Positions 1 to 6,118 of a DNA stretch of 7,086 nt are shown here, piece by piece (position 1 is the first letter of the stretch; each line of letters opens with the position of its first letter). The stretch comes from an uncultured Lachnospiraceae bacterium (lineage in GTDB: Bacteria > Bacillota > Clostridia > Lachnospirales > Lachnospiraceae), in assembly GCA_947628025.1 (NCBI GenBank), contig CANQYH010000164.1, forward strand, positions 1-7,086, in the 5' to 3' direction. A program made the translations under genes and the position numbers. The notes under the pieces are model-generated. The model searched no databases, had not been told where the DNA came from, and saw only the letters and a program-made list of their open reading frames with translations.

Positions 1-817
1 CCACCACCAGCAGCACGCAGACCGCAAAAGACACAAAGGACAGGATTCCTTCCGATGCGCCCTGAATCAGGCCGTCTTTCTGTCCCTGGGCATAGCGCTC
101 CTCCGTGAGTTCCTTTGCCGTGCATTCTACGATATCGATGACCGGAGCCTCTGCTCCTGTGGCGCTTAATTCCCCCAGTGCGCTCCTGTCAAAGAACAGA
201 CCGCAGAGATATTCGTTACGCCTTTTTCTGCGCTGCTGTCTCTGATTGATTCGATACAGATTTTCATTATTCTTCAGTCGTATCAGAATGACCGGCACCA
301 CCAGTCCTATGGTAATGACCGGGAACCACACCGACCAGTATGCAAGCGACAGCGCCAGGCCAAAGCATGTAGCCAGGAGCCGAAAGACAAATGCACATTC
401 AAACTGAAACAACCAGAATTCCTGCCCCAGAAACCTCTCCGCACGGGCGATGCGTTCCTGCACTGTCTCCTGTTCCCTCACTCCTACGGGCAGCCGCCCG
501 ATCTTCTGGTACATCCTACGCTCAAGGGAATACACGGCATCCATGCGCACCTTGTTTTCCAGCACCGGCATGATACCCGAATAACCGCAGTTCAGTCCCA
601 GCTCCTTTAAAAACAGCGCCAGAAGCACAGGAGTCAGAATCTGCCAGGACAGGTTCGCCTGTCCCAGGGCATCCACGGAAGCCTTTGTAATCCATGTGCC
701 CGCCACCAACAGAAGGCCCACAAGCAGGGTCAGGGCCGTCAGCAGAATGAAGCCAAAAGGTTTTTTCTTCCATCCATATTTCCATACAAAACGAAATGTT
801 TTCCAGATTTTAACCAT
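1..817 (-). CDS. ABC exporter half-transporter, N-terminal membrane part (cut by window edge)
   Basis: This is the first 272 codons of a membrane protein that continues past the left edge. It opens MVKIWKTFRFVWKYGW and has hydrophobic segments at about residues 21-41, 57-75, 140-160, 163-180 and from 257 on. Between them are long polar stretches, such as the basic NQRQQRRKRRNEY at 191-203, as expected for the intracellular loops of a type IV (ABCB/MsbA-like) exporter membrane domain. The start is set by GAGGAG at 824-829, six bases before the ATG. The stop of the upstream ABC gene lies 58 bases away on the same strand, so the two probably form one operon and one heterodimeric exporter. No ATP-binding domain is visible, presumably because the rest lies outside the window. 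The assignment rests on membrane topology and on the neighbouring gene. The substrate is unknown. Confidence 0.85.
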   Translation of the reverse strand, partial: MVKIWKTFRFVWKYGWKKKPFGFILLTALTLLVGLLLVAGTWITKASVDALGQANLSWQILTPVLLALFLKELGLNCGYSGIMPVLENKVRMDAVYSLERRMYQKIGRLPVGVREQETVQERIARAERFLGQEFWLFQFECAFVFRLLATCFGLALSLAYWSVWFPVITIGLVVPVILIRLKNNENLYRINQRQQRRKRRNEYLCGLFFDRSALGELSATGAEAPVIDIVECTAKELTEERYAQGQKDGLIQGASEGILSFVSFAVCVLLVV

Positions 818-823
818 TTTTAT

Positions 824-829
824 CTCCTC
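824..829 (-). promoter_or_regulatory. Ribosome binding site of the second ABC gene
   Basis: GAGGAG on the minus strand sits six bases before the ATG at 815-817. It fixes the start of a reading frame that has no visible end, and it shows that a longer open frame starting at 785 in another phase is not the gene. Confidence 0.8.
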
Positions 830-875
830 ACAATCGTCTCCTGCGACCGTCAAATGGCAGGAAATATCCCCGCTG

Positions 876-2783
876 TCATTGATACAGCGATGCCTGGAGT
901 TCCACCATCTTTCGATAAGGTCCCGCATGCCCCATCAGTTCTGCATGTGTGCCGAACTGGGCCACCCGCTGCCGCTCAATTACAAGTATTTTATCGCATC
1001 GCCTTGCCACGCCGATTCGATGAGACACGATCACTGCCGTCCTGCCTGCCACAGTCTCCAGGAAAGCCTCCATGACCTGGATTTCCGAGACGGGATCCAG
1101 CGCGGATGTGGGTTCATCCAGGAAAATATACTCTGACTCCCCGACCAGGGCACGAGCCAGCGCCACCCGCTGCCACTGTCCTCCCGAAAGCTCTCTCCCG
1201 TCCTCAAAAAGCTTTCCCAGAGGGATATCCAGGTTATAGCCAGTCTCTTTCAAAAGACCGGAAAGCCCAACCCGCTCCAGTACCCGGATAATCTGGTCAT
1301 CGGATATTCCGGAATTTTGTACGTGCCGGGACATATTGTGCAGAAGCACATTCTCCCGCAGGGATCCCTGATAACGGATAAAATTTTGGGGAAAGTAATC
1401 ACAGATATCCTTGATTTCTTCCCCATATGCCGCAACCGGCTTTCCGCAGAATAATATTTCCCCTGAATCACGGCTGTACAGGTTCAGCATAAGCTTCACA
1501 AGGGTGCTCTTCCCGGCTCCGTTTTCTCCCACCACCGCCACCCGCTCCCCCTTACGGATTTCACAACTTACATCCTTTAACACATAGTCCGTACAGCCCG
1601 GGTAGCGGAAAGACACATTCTGCAGCCGATAGCAGGTTTCCTCCATCCCTGGATACCCTGTCCCGCTATATTCAGTCTCAGACTCCCGGGGTCGGCTCTT
1701 TCTTTCCGGATCGCCGGATTCTTTCCGCGTATCTGTCCCCACGCTTTCAGGAGCAATTTTTTCTCCCTGCACTGTCGTTTTTTCTTCCAGTTCCATAAAC
1801 TCCCGAAACACACGGACCCTCCCGAACAGAGTCATAATGTCCGTGACAGATACGATAAGGTCACCCAGTGCCCCACTGAAAGAAGTGATCGCGCCAAACA
1901 TGGCTACATATGCCCCGACCGATACACTGCCGTCCATGATCATCCTCATCAGGAAGATGGCCGCTGCCGTAAAGCCGCAGGATAAGCATATCCCTCCCAC
2001 CAGACGGCCTACCGCATTTTTCTTCTCCTGTAGAAGCCTTTTCCGGTTAATGTAGAGGCTTTCCTCCGCCCATCTGTCTATCATCACCGGATAAAGCCGG
2101 TAAGCTTTCAGCTCCTTTGCATACGCAACCCCTGTCATCAACCCCGCATAATAGCTCAGCACCCGGTTCCTTGCCCCCAGCTCCTGGTCTGCCCTTACCG
2201 CATTGTTCATGGCATAGACCATACTGAAAAAGGAAGGCAACGTACCCACGCACAAAGCCAGCAGAATCCATGGGTTCAACACCGAAACCGCACCTGCCAC
2301 AGAGACCATCATGATGCCGGAACGGAAAACCAGGAGCACTTTATTGGCTTTCCGGGATATCTCCCCAACAAAGACATTGCATACCTCCATCTGATTCTGG
2401 CATTCTGCGCTCTCACGCACCACAAGCGGCAGGCGGCTTCCCTTGCGTATCAGCTGCACTTTCAGACTGTTGCCTATATTTTCCTGCAAAGACAGTTCAA
2501 TGGGTATTTTAAACATCTGATCCAGCTTCTTTGCCAGAAACAATACGGCAAGCAGAAGCAGGGGAGCAGCCAGCATCCCTGCGTTTTCCCGAAGATTTCC
2601 TCCTGAATGCTGCCAATCCCCGTAAGCGTCCACCAGCCTTTGGACACCCAGTATCCACAGGCCGGGGACAAAGCAGGTAAACAGCGTCACTGTTACCATC
2701 ACGCCCAGTTTGAAAGAAATATTTTCCCGTAAAATATCCAGGACCGCCTTAAAATTTTTCATGGTTTTGCCCGTGCTTTGCAT
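876..2783 (-). CDS. ABC exporter half-transporter, permease fused to ATPase (complete)
   Basis: This 635-residue protein has an N-terminal six-helix type membrane region (about 25-320; clear hydrophobic segments near 28-48, 70-85, 150-190, 262-282 and 292-312) and a C-terminal nucleotide-binding domain (about 385-635). All ATPase motifs are intact: A-loop Tyr394, Walker A GENGAGKST 419-427, Q-loop Gln466, signature LSGGQ 532-536, Walker B YIFLDE 552-557, D-loop SALD 560-563 and switch His588 in VSHR. The length is normal for an MsbA/LmrA-like half-transporter, slightly long because of a polar linker at about 333-381. The ATG at 2783 is preceded by AGAGGA with a ten-base gap; the next ATG (codon 8) has no good site. 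With the following ABC gene it should form a membrane exporter powered by ATP. Such tandem pairs often export peptides, lipids or drugs, but nothing here identifies the cargo. Confidence 0.95.
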   Translation of the reverse strand: MQSTGKTMKNFKAVLDILRENISFKLGVMVTVTLFTCFVPGLWILGVQRLVDAYGDWQHSGGNLRENAGMLAAPLLLLAVLFLAKKLDQMFKIPIELSLQENIGNSLKVQLIRKGSRLPLVVRESAECQNQMEVCNVFVGEISRKANKVLLVFRSGIMMVSVAGAVSVLNPWILLALCVGTLPSFFSMVYAMNNAVRADQELGARNRVLSYYAGLMTGVAYAKELKAYRLYPVMIDRWAEESLYINRKRLLQEKKNAVGRLVGGICLSCGFTAAAIFLMRMIMDGSVSVGAYVAMFGAITSFSGALGDLIVSVTDIMTLFGRVRVFREFMELEEKTTVQGEKIAPESVGTDTRKESGDPERKSRPRESETEYSGTGYPGMEETCYRLQNVSFRYPGCTDYVLKDVSCEIRKGERVAVVGENGAGKSTLVKLMLNLYSRDSGEILFCGKPVAAYGEEIKDICDYFPQNFIRYQGSLRENVLLHNMSRHVQNSGISDDQIIRVLERVGLSGLLKETGYNLDIPLGKLFEDGRELSGGQWQRVALARALVGESEYIFLDEPTSALDPVSEIQVMEAFLETVAGRTAVIVSHRIGVARRCDKILVIERQRVAQFGTHAELMGHAGPYRKMVELQASLYQ

Positions 2784-2793
2784 TTAGAGCATA

Positions 2794-2799
2794 TCCTCT
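2794..2799 (-). promoter_or_regulatory. Ribosome binding site of the first ABC gene
   Basis: AGAGGA on the minus strand lies ten bases before the ATG at 2781-2783. The gap is slightly long, but the alternative start seven codons further in has no purine-rich site at a usable distance, so the longer start is preferred. Confidence 0.6.
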
Positions 2800-2812
2800 T
2801 TTCAAAATGTTT

Positions 2813-2826
2813 GTAATCATGATTAC
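2813..2826. promoter_or_regulatory. Perfect 14-bp palindrome, candidate operator of the ABC operon
   Basis: GTAATCATGATTAC is identical to its own reverse complement and lies 30 bases upstream of the first ABC start. The outer bases give GTA-N8-TAC symmetry, as seen for dimeric helix-turn-helix regulators. A weak promoter-like arrangement (TTGATT, 17 bases, CGTAAT) would put the -10 on its upstream edge, so a bound protein could block transcription. No regulator gene is present in the window. The regulatory role is inferred from symmetry and position only. Confidence 0.4.
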
Positions 2827-2915
2827 GCTTATTTAGTGCCCTAAAATCAAATCGGATAGGGGTTTTCAAAGGAATTTTTTTATTATTTATTATTGAACCG
2901 CTCATGTGAAGATAT

Positions 2916-3256
2916 CTATTGTCCTTTAAGACGGTCAATCGAATTTTTCACGACATTTCCGTCCATATCGAATAAAAAACGCTCCGGCGATTTTTCCTCG
3001 ACAGAGCGATTCTTTCATGCTTATCTTACTCGGAATAATGCAGTGCTGGCGGTCTATCTCTTGTTTTCGGTTGCTGTGCTTCTTTACCACACATGACCAT
3101 TTACACATAGTCCCTCGCAATAAAAAACTGCTGCAGCACTTGCCGGATCTCCGTCGTATCCGCGCGGTCCTCACAAAATGCAGCGGCATGCCCTTTCACT
3201 AAAAGGCATCCCCTGCGGGAATCATACGGAATGATAGAGATGGTACAAATGCCCAC
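2916..3256 (-). pseudogene. Possible decayed coding sequence spread over three frames
   Basis: Three successive minus-strand stretches read like ordinary protein but lie in different frames. The first runs from a possible GTG at 3256 to a TAA at 3101-3103 (51 residues, ending TTEIRQVLQQFFIARDYV). The second, around 3100-3010, includes VVKKHSNRKQEIDRQHC. The third is open from 3014 to a TAG at 2916-2918 (32 residues, with RFLFDMDGNVVKNSIDRLKG). Joining them would need two frameshifts, as in a dead gene. I do not recognise the family. There is no good start or ribosome binding site, and these could simply be chance open stretches. Confidence 0.25.
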
Positions 3257-3300
3257 AGCAGCTCTCTTTTACCAAACGCCGTCAAAATTGCGCCGTTTCA

Positions 3301-3331
3301 GGAGCGCCGGTTTATTTTCTACCGGCGCTCC
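3301..3331 (-). terminator. Strong hairpin after the nucleotidase gene, probable terminator
   Basis: GGAGCGCCGGT (3301-3311) pairs perfectly with ACCGGCGCTCC (3321-3331), giving an 11-bp GC-rich stem with a nine-base loop. It starts 19 bases beyond the TGA stop of the nucleotidase gene in the direction of transcription. No U-run follows directly; a short AATTTT comes about 12 bases later. It may therefore be an imperfect intrinsic terminator or a 3'-end stabilising hairpin. Confidence 0.6.
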
Positions 3332-3350
3332 GTCCGGACATATCCTGCCG

Positions 3351-5579
3351 TCAATCGGAGATCAGCGCTCCCTCGGGCGCTCCCGTACCGGTGCTGAACT
3401 CATACCAGACGCCGTCGATCTGCTGACGGCCCGTATACATGTGGCCGCAGCTCCCGTCGTGAAGCGGGTGGAGATAGTATTGGTACCCGCCGTCCTCGAT
3501 CCAGCCGGTCTCCATATAGCCGTCACTGTCGAAGTGGTACCAGCAGTACGTGTCTTCCCACGGCAAAAACGCCCATTCGCCGGCCGGATAGGTCCCGTCG
3601 TCTTCGCTGTACCACCAGCCGTTCGCATCCTGCTTCCAGCCGCCGGCGGCATTCGCGTCCACTTTAAAGCCCAGATGATAATAACCGTCTTTCGTCGTCA
3701 CCGTACCGGAGCCGGAATAATTGTTCACGTATACCGGGATGCCGTCGGAGGATTCCAGCAGGTACAGCGTGTGCGCTCCTTTGTCCAGCGTTACGGAAAC
3801 GCAGCCGTTCTCATCCGGCACATACTCCGCGGCGGCTCCGCCGTCGATCCGCAGGTGTACGGTTTTTCCGGTCCAGTCGCCGCTGGAAACGTCTTCCACC
3901 GGGATCAGCACCTGATAGGAAGCCGGAGACTGGTCGTTCGCGATCCGGATACGGTTCGCCGTCGTCGGAACGGTCAGCGGCACGGTTCCGTCCGCCGTTT
4001 TCGCCTGGATATATTCCTCCACGATCAGGTCTTCACCGCCCAGTTCGCCCAACTTTTTGCCCTCTTTAAAGCCGGCAAAAGTCGTCACATAATTGTTGGT
4101 CGCCATCAGGATCTTCGTGGCGCCGTCGTTCCTGTCCAGAACCGTCCCGTCGTCCAGGACCACGGAAGTAACTTTCGCCCCGGCCTCTCCCGCCGGATCG
4201 TATTCATAAACGAATCCCGCCGCCTGCAGGAAACTGCCGCTGACCCTTGTTCTCACCAAAAGTCCCGTCTCGTCCTGGCCGCTCACGACCAGGCCGTTCT
4301 CCAGCGCCGTGTAAAGCTGGGCCGGGGTGATCTCCAGCACTTCTACCATGTTGCCATGGTTGAACGCGTTCAGCACGTCGCCTTTCGTCACCGTCCCCAC
4401 GGGCAGCGCCGCCGAGATGCCGCCGCCGTTCTCTACGGCGATCACAGGCTGATCCAGTCCATTCTGCTCCGCAAATATCTTCGCGCTGTCCAAAAACGCA
4501 TCCGTGACAAAGTCTCCGTAGCTGGTCTCCACGATCCGCGGCTCCGCGTAATCAAAATAAATGTATCCGCCCCAGAGAGGCGTATCCGCGGTACAGAGCA
4601 CCTGATCCAGCACGCCGTCCTGTTCCTCCCGGATCTCCGCAAGAACGGACTCCACTTTCTGCACGGCGGCCTGCCCCGCTTCATTCAGGGAATACCCGGC
4701 CGCGGCCTGGCTGTCCATCAGGCTCACCGTCGCGGAGGCCTGGTCATTCTCATCAAAGGTCAGCGTCAGCACGCCGAGATTTACCATGCCGGTTCCGGTC
4801 TGCACCACCGGGATCGACACTCCGCCCTCTGTGTACGCCGTATTTTCTACCGTATGACTGTGCCCGTCGATCACAGCGGTCACTTCCGCCAGTTCTTCAT
4901 CGTCCAGCGCCTCCAACAGCTGGAAGCTGGTGCATTTCACCGCGTTGCCGTCGTCTCCCAAATGACAGACCAGGATGATCGCGTCGGTCTGGTCTTTCAG
5001 CGCGGCAATCTGCTCCGCCGCCGCGGCTGCCTCGTCGCCAAACGTCACTCCGGCCAGTTGCGCCGGATTCGTGGACGTCGCCGTGGCCGTAGTCGTCAGA
5101 CCGATGAAGCCGATCTTATGACCGGCCGCCTCGACCACCGTGCTTGCCGCCAGCAGAGGCTCGCCGTCGCGGTACACATTCGCGCTCAGGATCGGGAAAT
5201 CCGCCAGCGCCGCGTTGGCCAGCAGCCGCTCCGCGCCGTAATCGAACTCATGGTTCCCGGCCGCCATCGCGTCATAACCGGCCGCGTTCATCAGCCGGAT
5301 CACATCCGCGCCCTGGGTAATGGTGGCAAACGACGCGCCCTGAGTCGCATCGCCCGCGTCCGCCAGCAGCGCGTCCGGCGTGGAAGCCGCGATCCCGGCC
5401 ACCTGCGCCAGTCCGATCGCCGTGTCGCTCCCCTCCACGTTTCCGTGCATATCGTTGGTCGTATAGATCGTCACGACCGTGGCGTTCGTATCCGCCAAAG
5501 CGGCGGTATGCAGGCCCAACGCCAGGACGGACGCCGCCGCAAACAGCCATAACCGCTGTTTCGTTTTTCTTTGTTTCAT
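3351..5579 (-). CDS. Secreted 5'-nucleotidase-family metallophosphatase with C-terminal cell-wall-binding module
   Basis: This is a 742-residue exported protein. A signal peptide (residues 1-29, cleavage after AALA) is followed by a calcineurin-like metallophosphatase domain (about 34-275). Its motifs are TNDMHG with Asp43 and His45, GD at 76-77, GNHEFD 108-113, His206 in CHLGDD, and GHSH 239-242: the full two-metal set of the UshA/CD73 family. The 5'-nucleotidase C-terminal domain follows (about 335-545: NGGGI 384-388, GDVLNAFNHGN 400-410, TNNYV 494-498), then a roughly 90-residue beta-rich linker. Aromatic cell-wall-binding repeats end the protein (about 648-742: GWWYSEDDGTYP, CWYHFDSDGYMETGW). 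It should hydrolyse phosphate esters, classically nucleotides, while held at the cell wall. Two usual substrate-pocket positions differ (Ser389, Ala502), so the substrate may not be a standard nucleotide. GGAGGA at 5587-5592 fixes the start. Confidence 0.93.
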   Translation of the reverse strand: MKQRKTKQRLWLFAAASVLALGLHTAALADTNATVVTIYTTNDMHGNVEGSDTAIGLAQVAGIAASTPDALLADAGDATQGASFATITQGADVIRLMNAAGYDAMAAGNHEFDYGAERLLANAALADFPILSANVYRDGEPLLAASTVVEAAGHKIGFIGLTTTATATSTNPAQLAGVTFGDEAAAAAEQIAALKDQTDAIILVCHLGDDGNAVKCTSFQLLEALDDEELAEVTAVIDGHSHTVENTAYTEGGVSIPVVQTGTGMVNLGVLTLTFDENDQASATVSLMDSQAAAGYSLNEAGQAAVQKVESVLAEIREEQDGVLDQVLCTADTPLWGGYIYFDYAEPRIVETSYGDFVTDAFLDSAKIFAEQNGLDQPVIAVENGGGISAALPVGTVTKGDVLNAFNHGNMVEVLEITPAQLYTALENGLVVSGQDETGLLVRTRVSGSFLQAAGFVYEYDPAGEAGAKVTSVVLDDGTVLDRNDGATKILMATNNYVTTFAGFKEGKKLGELGGEDLIVEEYIQAKTADGTVPLTVPTTANRIRIANDQSPASYQVLIPVEDVSSGDWTGKTVHLRIDGGAAAEYVPDENGCVSVTLDKGAHTLYLLESSDGIPVYVNNYSGSGTVTTKDGYYHLGFKVDANAAGGWKQDANGWWYSEDDGTYPAGEWAFLPWEDTYCWYHFDSDGYMETGWIEDGGYQYYLHPLHDGSCGHMYTGRQQIDGVWYEFSTGTGAPEGALISD

Positions 5580-5586
5580 AGATCAT

Positions 5587-5592
5587 TCCTCC
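5587..5592 (-). promoter_or_regulatory. Ribosome binding site of the nucleotidase gene
   Basis: GGAGGA on the minus strand is seven bases before the ATG at 5577-5579. It adjoins one arm of an 11-bp inverted repeat (5592-5602), so a factor bound there or a structure formed there could affect translation. Confidence 0.85.
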
Positions 5593-5683
5593 TTAACCAT
5601 ATTTACGCTTTTTCAGCGAACTTTCCGGGATGGTAGAGTCCGCTGTTTCTAATATAACAGCCAATTATAAAGATATGGTTAAG
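5592..5683. repeat. 11-bp inverted repeat flanking the nucleotidase transcription start
   Basis: CTTAACCATAT at 5592-5602 is the exact reverse complement of ATATGGTTAAG at 5673-5683. One arm adjoins the ribosome binding site and the other lies in the -35/-10 spacer, 70 bases apart. The predicted start point (near 5657) falls between them, so only the proximal arm would be in the mRNA. This favours a DNA-binding-site pair over an RNA hairpin. Confidence 0.5.
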
Positions 5684-5692
5684 AAAAGTCAA
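5664..5692 (-). promoter_or_regulatory. Sigma-A type promoter of the nucleotidase gene
   Basis: On the minus strand, TTGACT (5687-5692) is separated by exactly 17 bases from a perfect TATAAT (5664-5669). This is close to the ideal vegetative promoter. Transcription should start near 5657, leaving a leader of about 75-80 bases before the ATG at 5579. The gene would thus be transcribed independently of the upstream wall-binding gene. The spacer contains TTAACC, part of a run of similar hexamers. Confidence 0.8.
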
Positions 5693-5704
5693 AAAAATTG
5701 TCAA
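5666..5704 (-). promoter_or_regulatory. Four Pho-box-like hexamers over the nucleotidase promoter
   Basis: Reading down the minus strand, TTGACA (5699-5704), TTGACT (5687-5692), TTAACC (5677-5682) and TTTATA (5666-5671) follow one another at steps of 12, 10 and 11 bases. PhoP of Bacillus binds repeated TT(A/C/T)A(C/T)A hexamers about 11 bp apart, and secreted phosphatases are typical targets. The hexamers overlap the -35 and -10, so part of the match comes from promoter consensus itself. Phosphate control is inferred. Confidence 0.35.
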
Positions 5705-5705
5705 T

Positions 5706-5876
5706 TTATTCGCATATGCCTGCGCGCAGGAACGATACCGCCTGTTTTTCACCGCGCGCAGACGCAGCCCGGACTGTAACCGGACGGATTCCCTCAAAAT
5801 CCCGGCAGATCCTCCCGTTCATGGAATACTCTCCAAAATGCGGCCGTTCTTCCGCGCTGTTGTCAAAACTGCCCAT
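5706..5876 (-). CDS. Possible small protein of 56 residues, unrecognised
   Basis: An ATG at 5874-5876 opens a 56-codon frame ending at TAA 5706-5708, just before the nucleotidase promoter. The product begins MGSFDNSAEERPHFGEYS and ends VSFLRAGICE. It is charged, has no signal peptide or membrane segment, and its composition is ordinary for a protein. The upstream AAGG is a poor ribosome binding site, and the frame is open only a few codons above the ATG. It could be the tail of a decayed gene whose earlier part lies in another frame at 5819-6100. I do not recognise either piece. Confidence 0.2.
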   Translation of the reverse strand: MGSFDNSAEERPHFGEYSMNGRICRDFEGIRPVTVRAASARGEKQAVSFLRAGICE

Positions 5877-5945
5877 GGCCTTATCCGGGCGGCATACGCT
5901 TTATTGTCAAAGACCATGGCAAGATTTTGGGATGCAGGATCGCGG

Positions 5946-6061
5946 CCATCAAATATGTGCAGCCTCCGGACACAAAAAAGATAGCGGTCTGGAACGGGAA
6001 TGACCTGTTCCCCATCAAACATACGCGGCCCCGCGGACACAAAAATTTCCAGAACGGTCTG
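5946..6061. repeat. Two-copy degenerate direct repeat, period about 67 bases
   Basis: Copies at 5946-5991 and 6012-6061 share, in order, CCATCAAA, then CGGACACAAAAA (5967-5978 and 6034-6045), then CGGTCTG. The offsets grow from 66 to 67 to 70 bases, so small insertions or deletions have occurred. In the minus-strand 93-codon frame the ends stay in register (both give FDG) while the middle shifts phase, which looks like decay, not a maintained peptide repeat. The function is unknown. Confidence 0.5.
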
Positions 6062-6118
6062 ACTGTAAATATTTTGTGCCTGCGGGAGCCGCGAACGCAA
6101 TGTGCGGGGGAATACCTG

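Larger units (their letters stand above)
2784..3300. other. Intergenic region, AT-rich in its left part, no intact gene seen
   Basis: The part nearest the ABC operon is only about 33% GC by hand count (2821-2940), far below the flanking genes. No open frame has a convincing start and a recognisable product. It holds the ABC operon palindrome and ribosome binding site, and minus-strand stretches that look protein-like but are broken across three frames (described separately). A weak A-stem/GC/T-stem hairpin at 2974-2995 (stem CGC/GCG, loop TCCG, flanking A5 and T5) could terminate transcription on either strand, but its GC stem is only three pairs. Confidence 0.6.
5705..6118. other. Intergenic region between the two secreted-protein genes
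   Basis: No complete gene is convincing here. The minus strand has a 93-codon frame (5819-6100) without a ribosome binding site or recognisable family, overlapping in another phase with the 56-codon frame at 5706-5876. Also present are a two-copy degenerate repeat (5946-6061) and a 12-bp palindrome CCTGCGCGCAGG (5719-5730). No clear terminator follows the upstream gene; only short, weak pairings occur near 6080-6105. Confidence 0.5.

Noticed and set aside
522..785. An 87-codon minus-strand frame starting at 785
   Set aside because: It is out of phase with the real ABC frame that starts at 817 with a strong ribosome binding site and hydrophobic helices. Its product is Gly-rich with no membrane segments.
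2893..3096. A 67-codon plus-strand frame ending in a hydrophobic stretch
   Set aside because: It opens with TTG without a ribosome binding site, overlaps minus-strand frames that look equally protein-like, and resembles no family I know.
3231..5552. A 773-codon open frame on the plus strand opposite the nucleotidase gene
   Set aside because: It is antisense to a gene with an intact signal peptide and full catalytic motifs. Its product is Arg/His/Val-rich with no recognisable domain, as expected from GC-rich complementary codons.
5719..5730. 12-bp palindrome CCTGCGCGCAGG
   Set aside because: It is short and GC-rich, upstream of the promoter elements, and without a loop or partner site. There is not enough to call an operator or terminator.
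5603..5797. A 64-codon minus-strand frame with a hydrophobic middle
   Set aside because: It runs through the nucleotidase promoter and leader, has no ribosome binding site, and its hydrophobic part comes from AT-rich promoter sequence.
5946..6061. CRISPR array
   Set aside because: Only two imperfect copies with differing internal spacing and no nearby cas genes.
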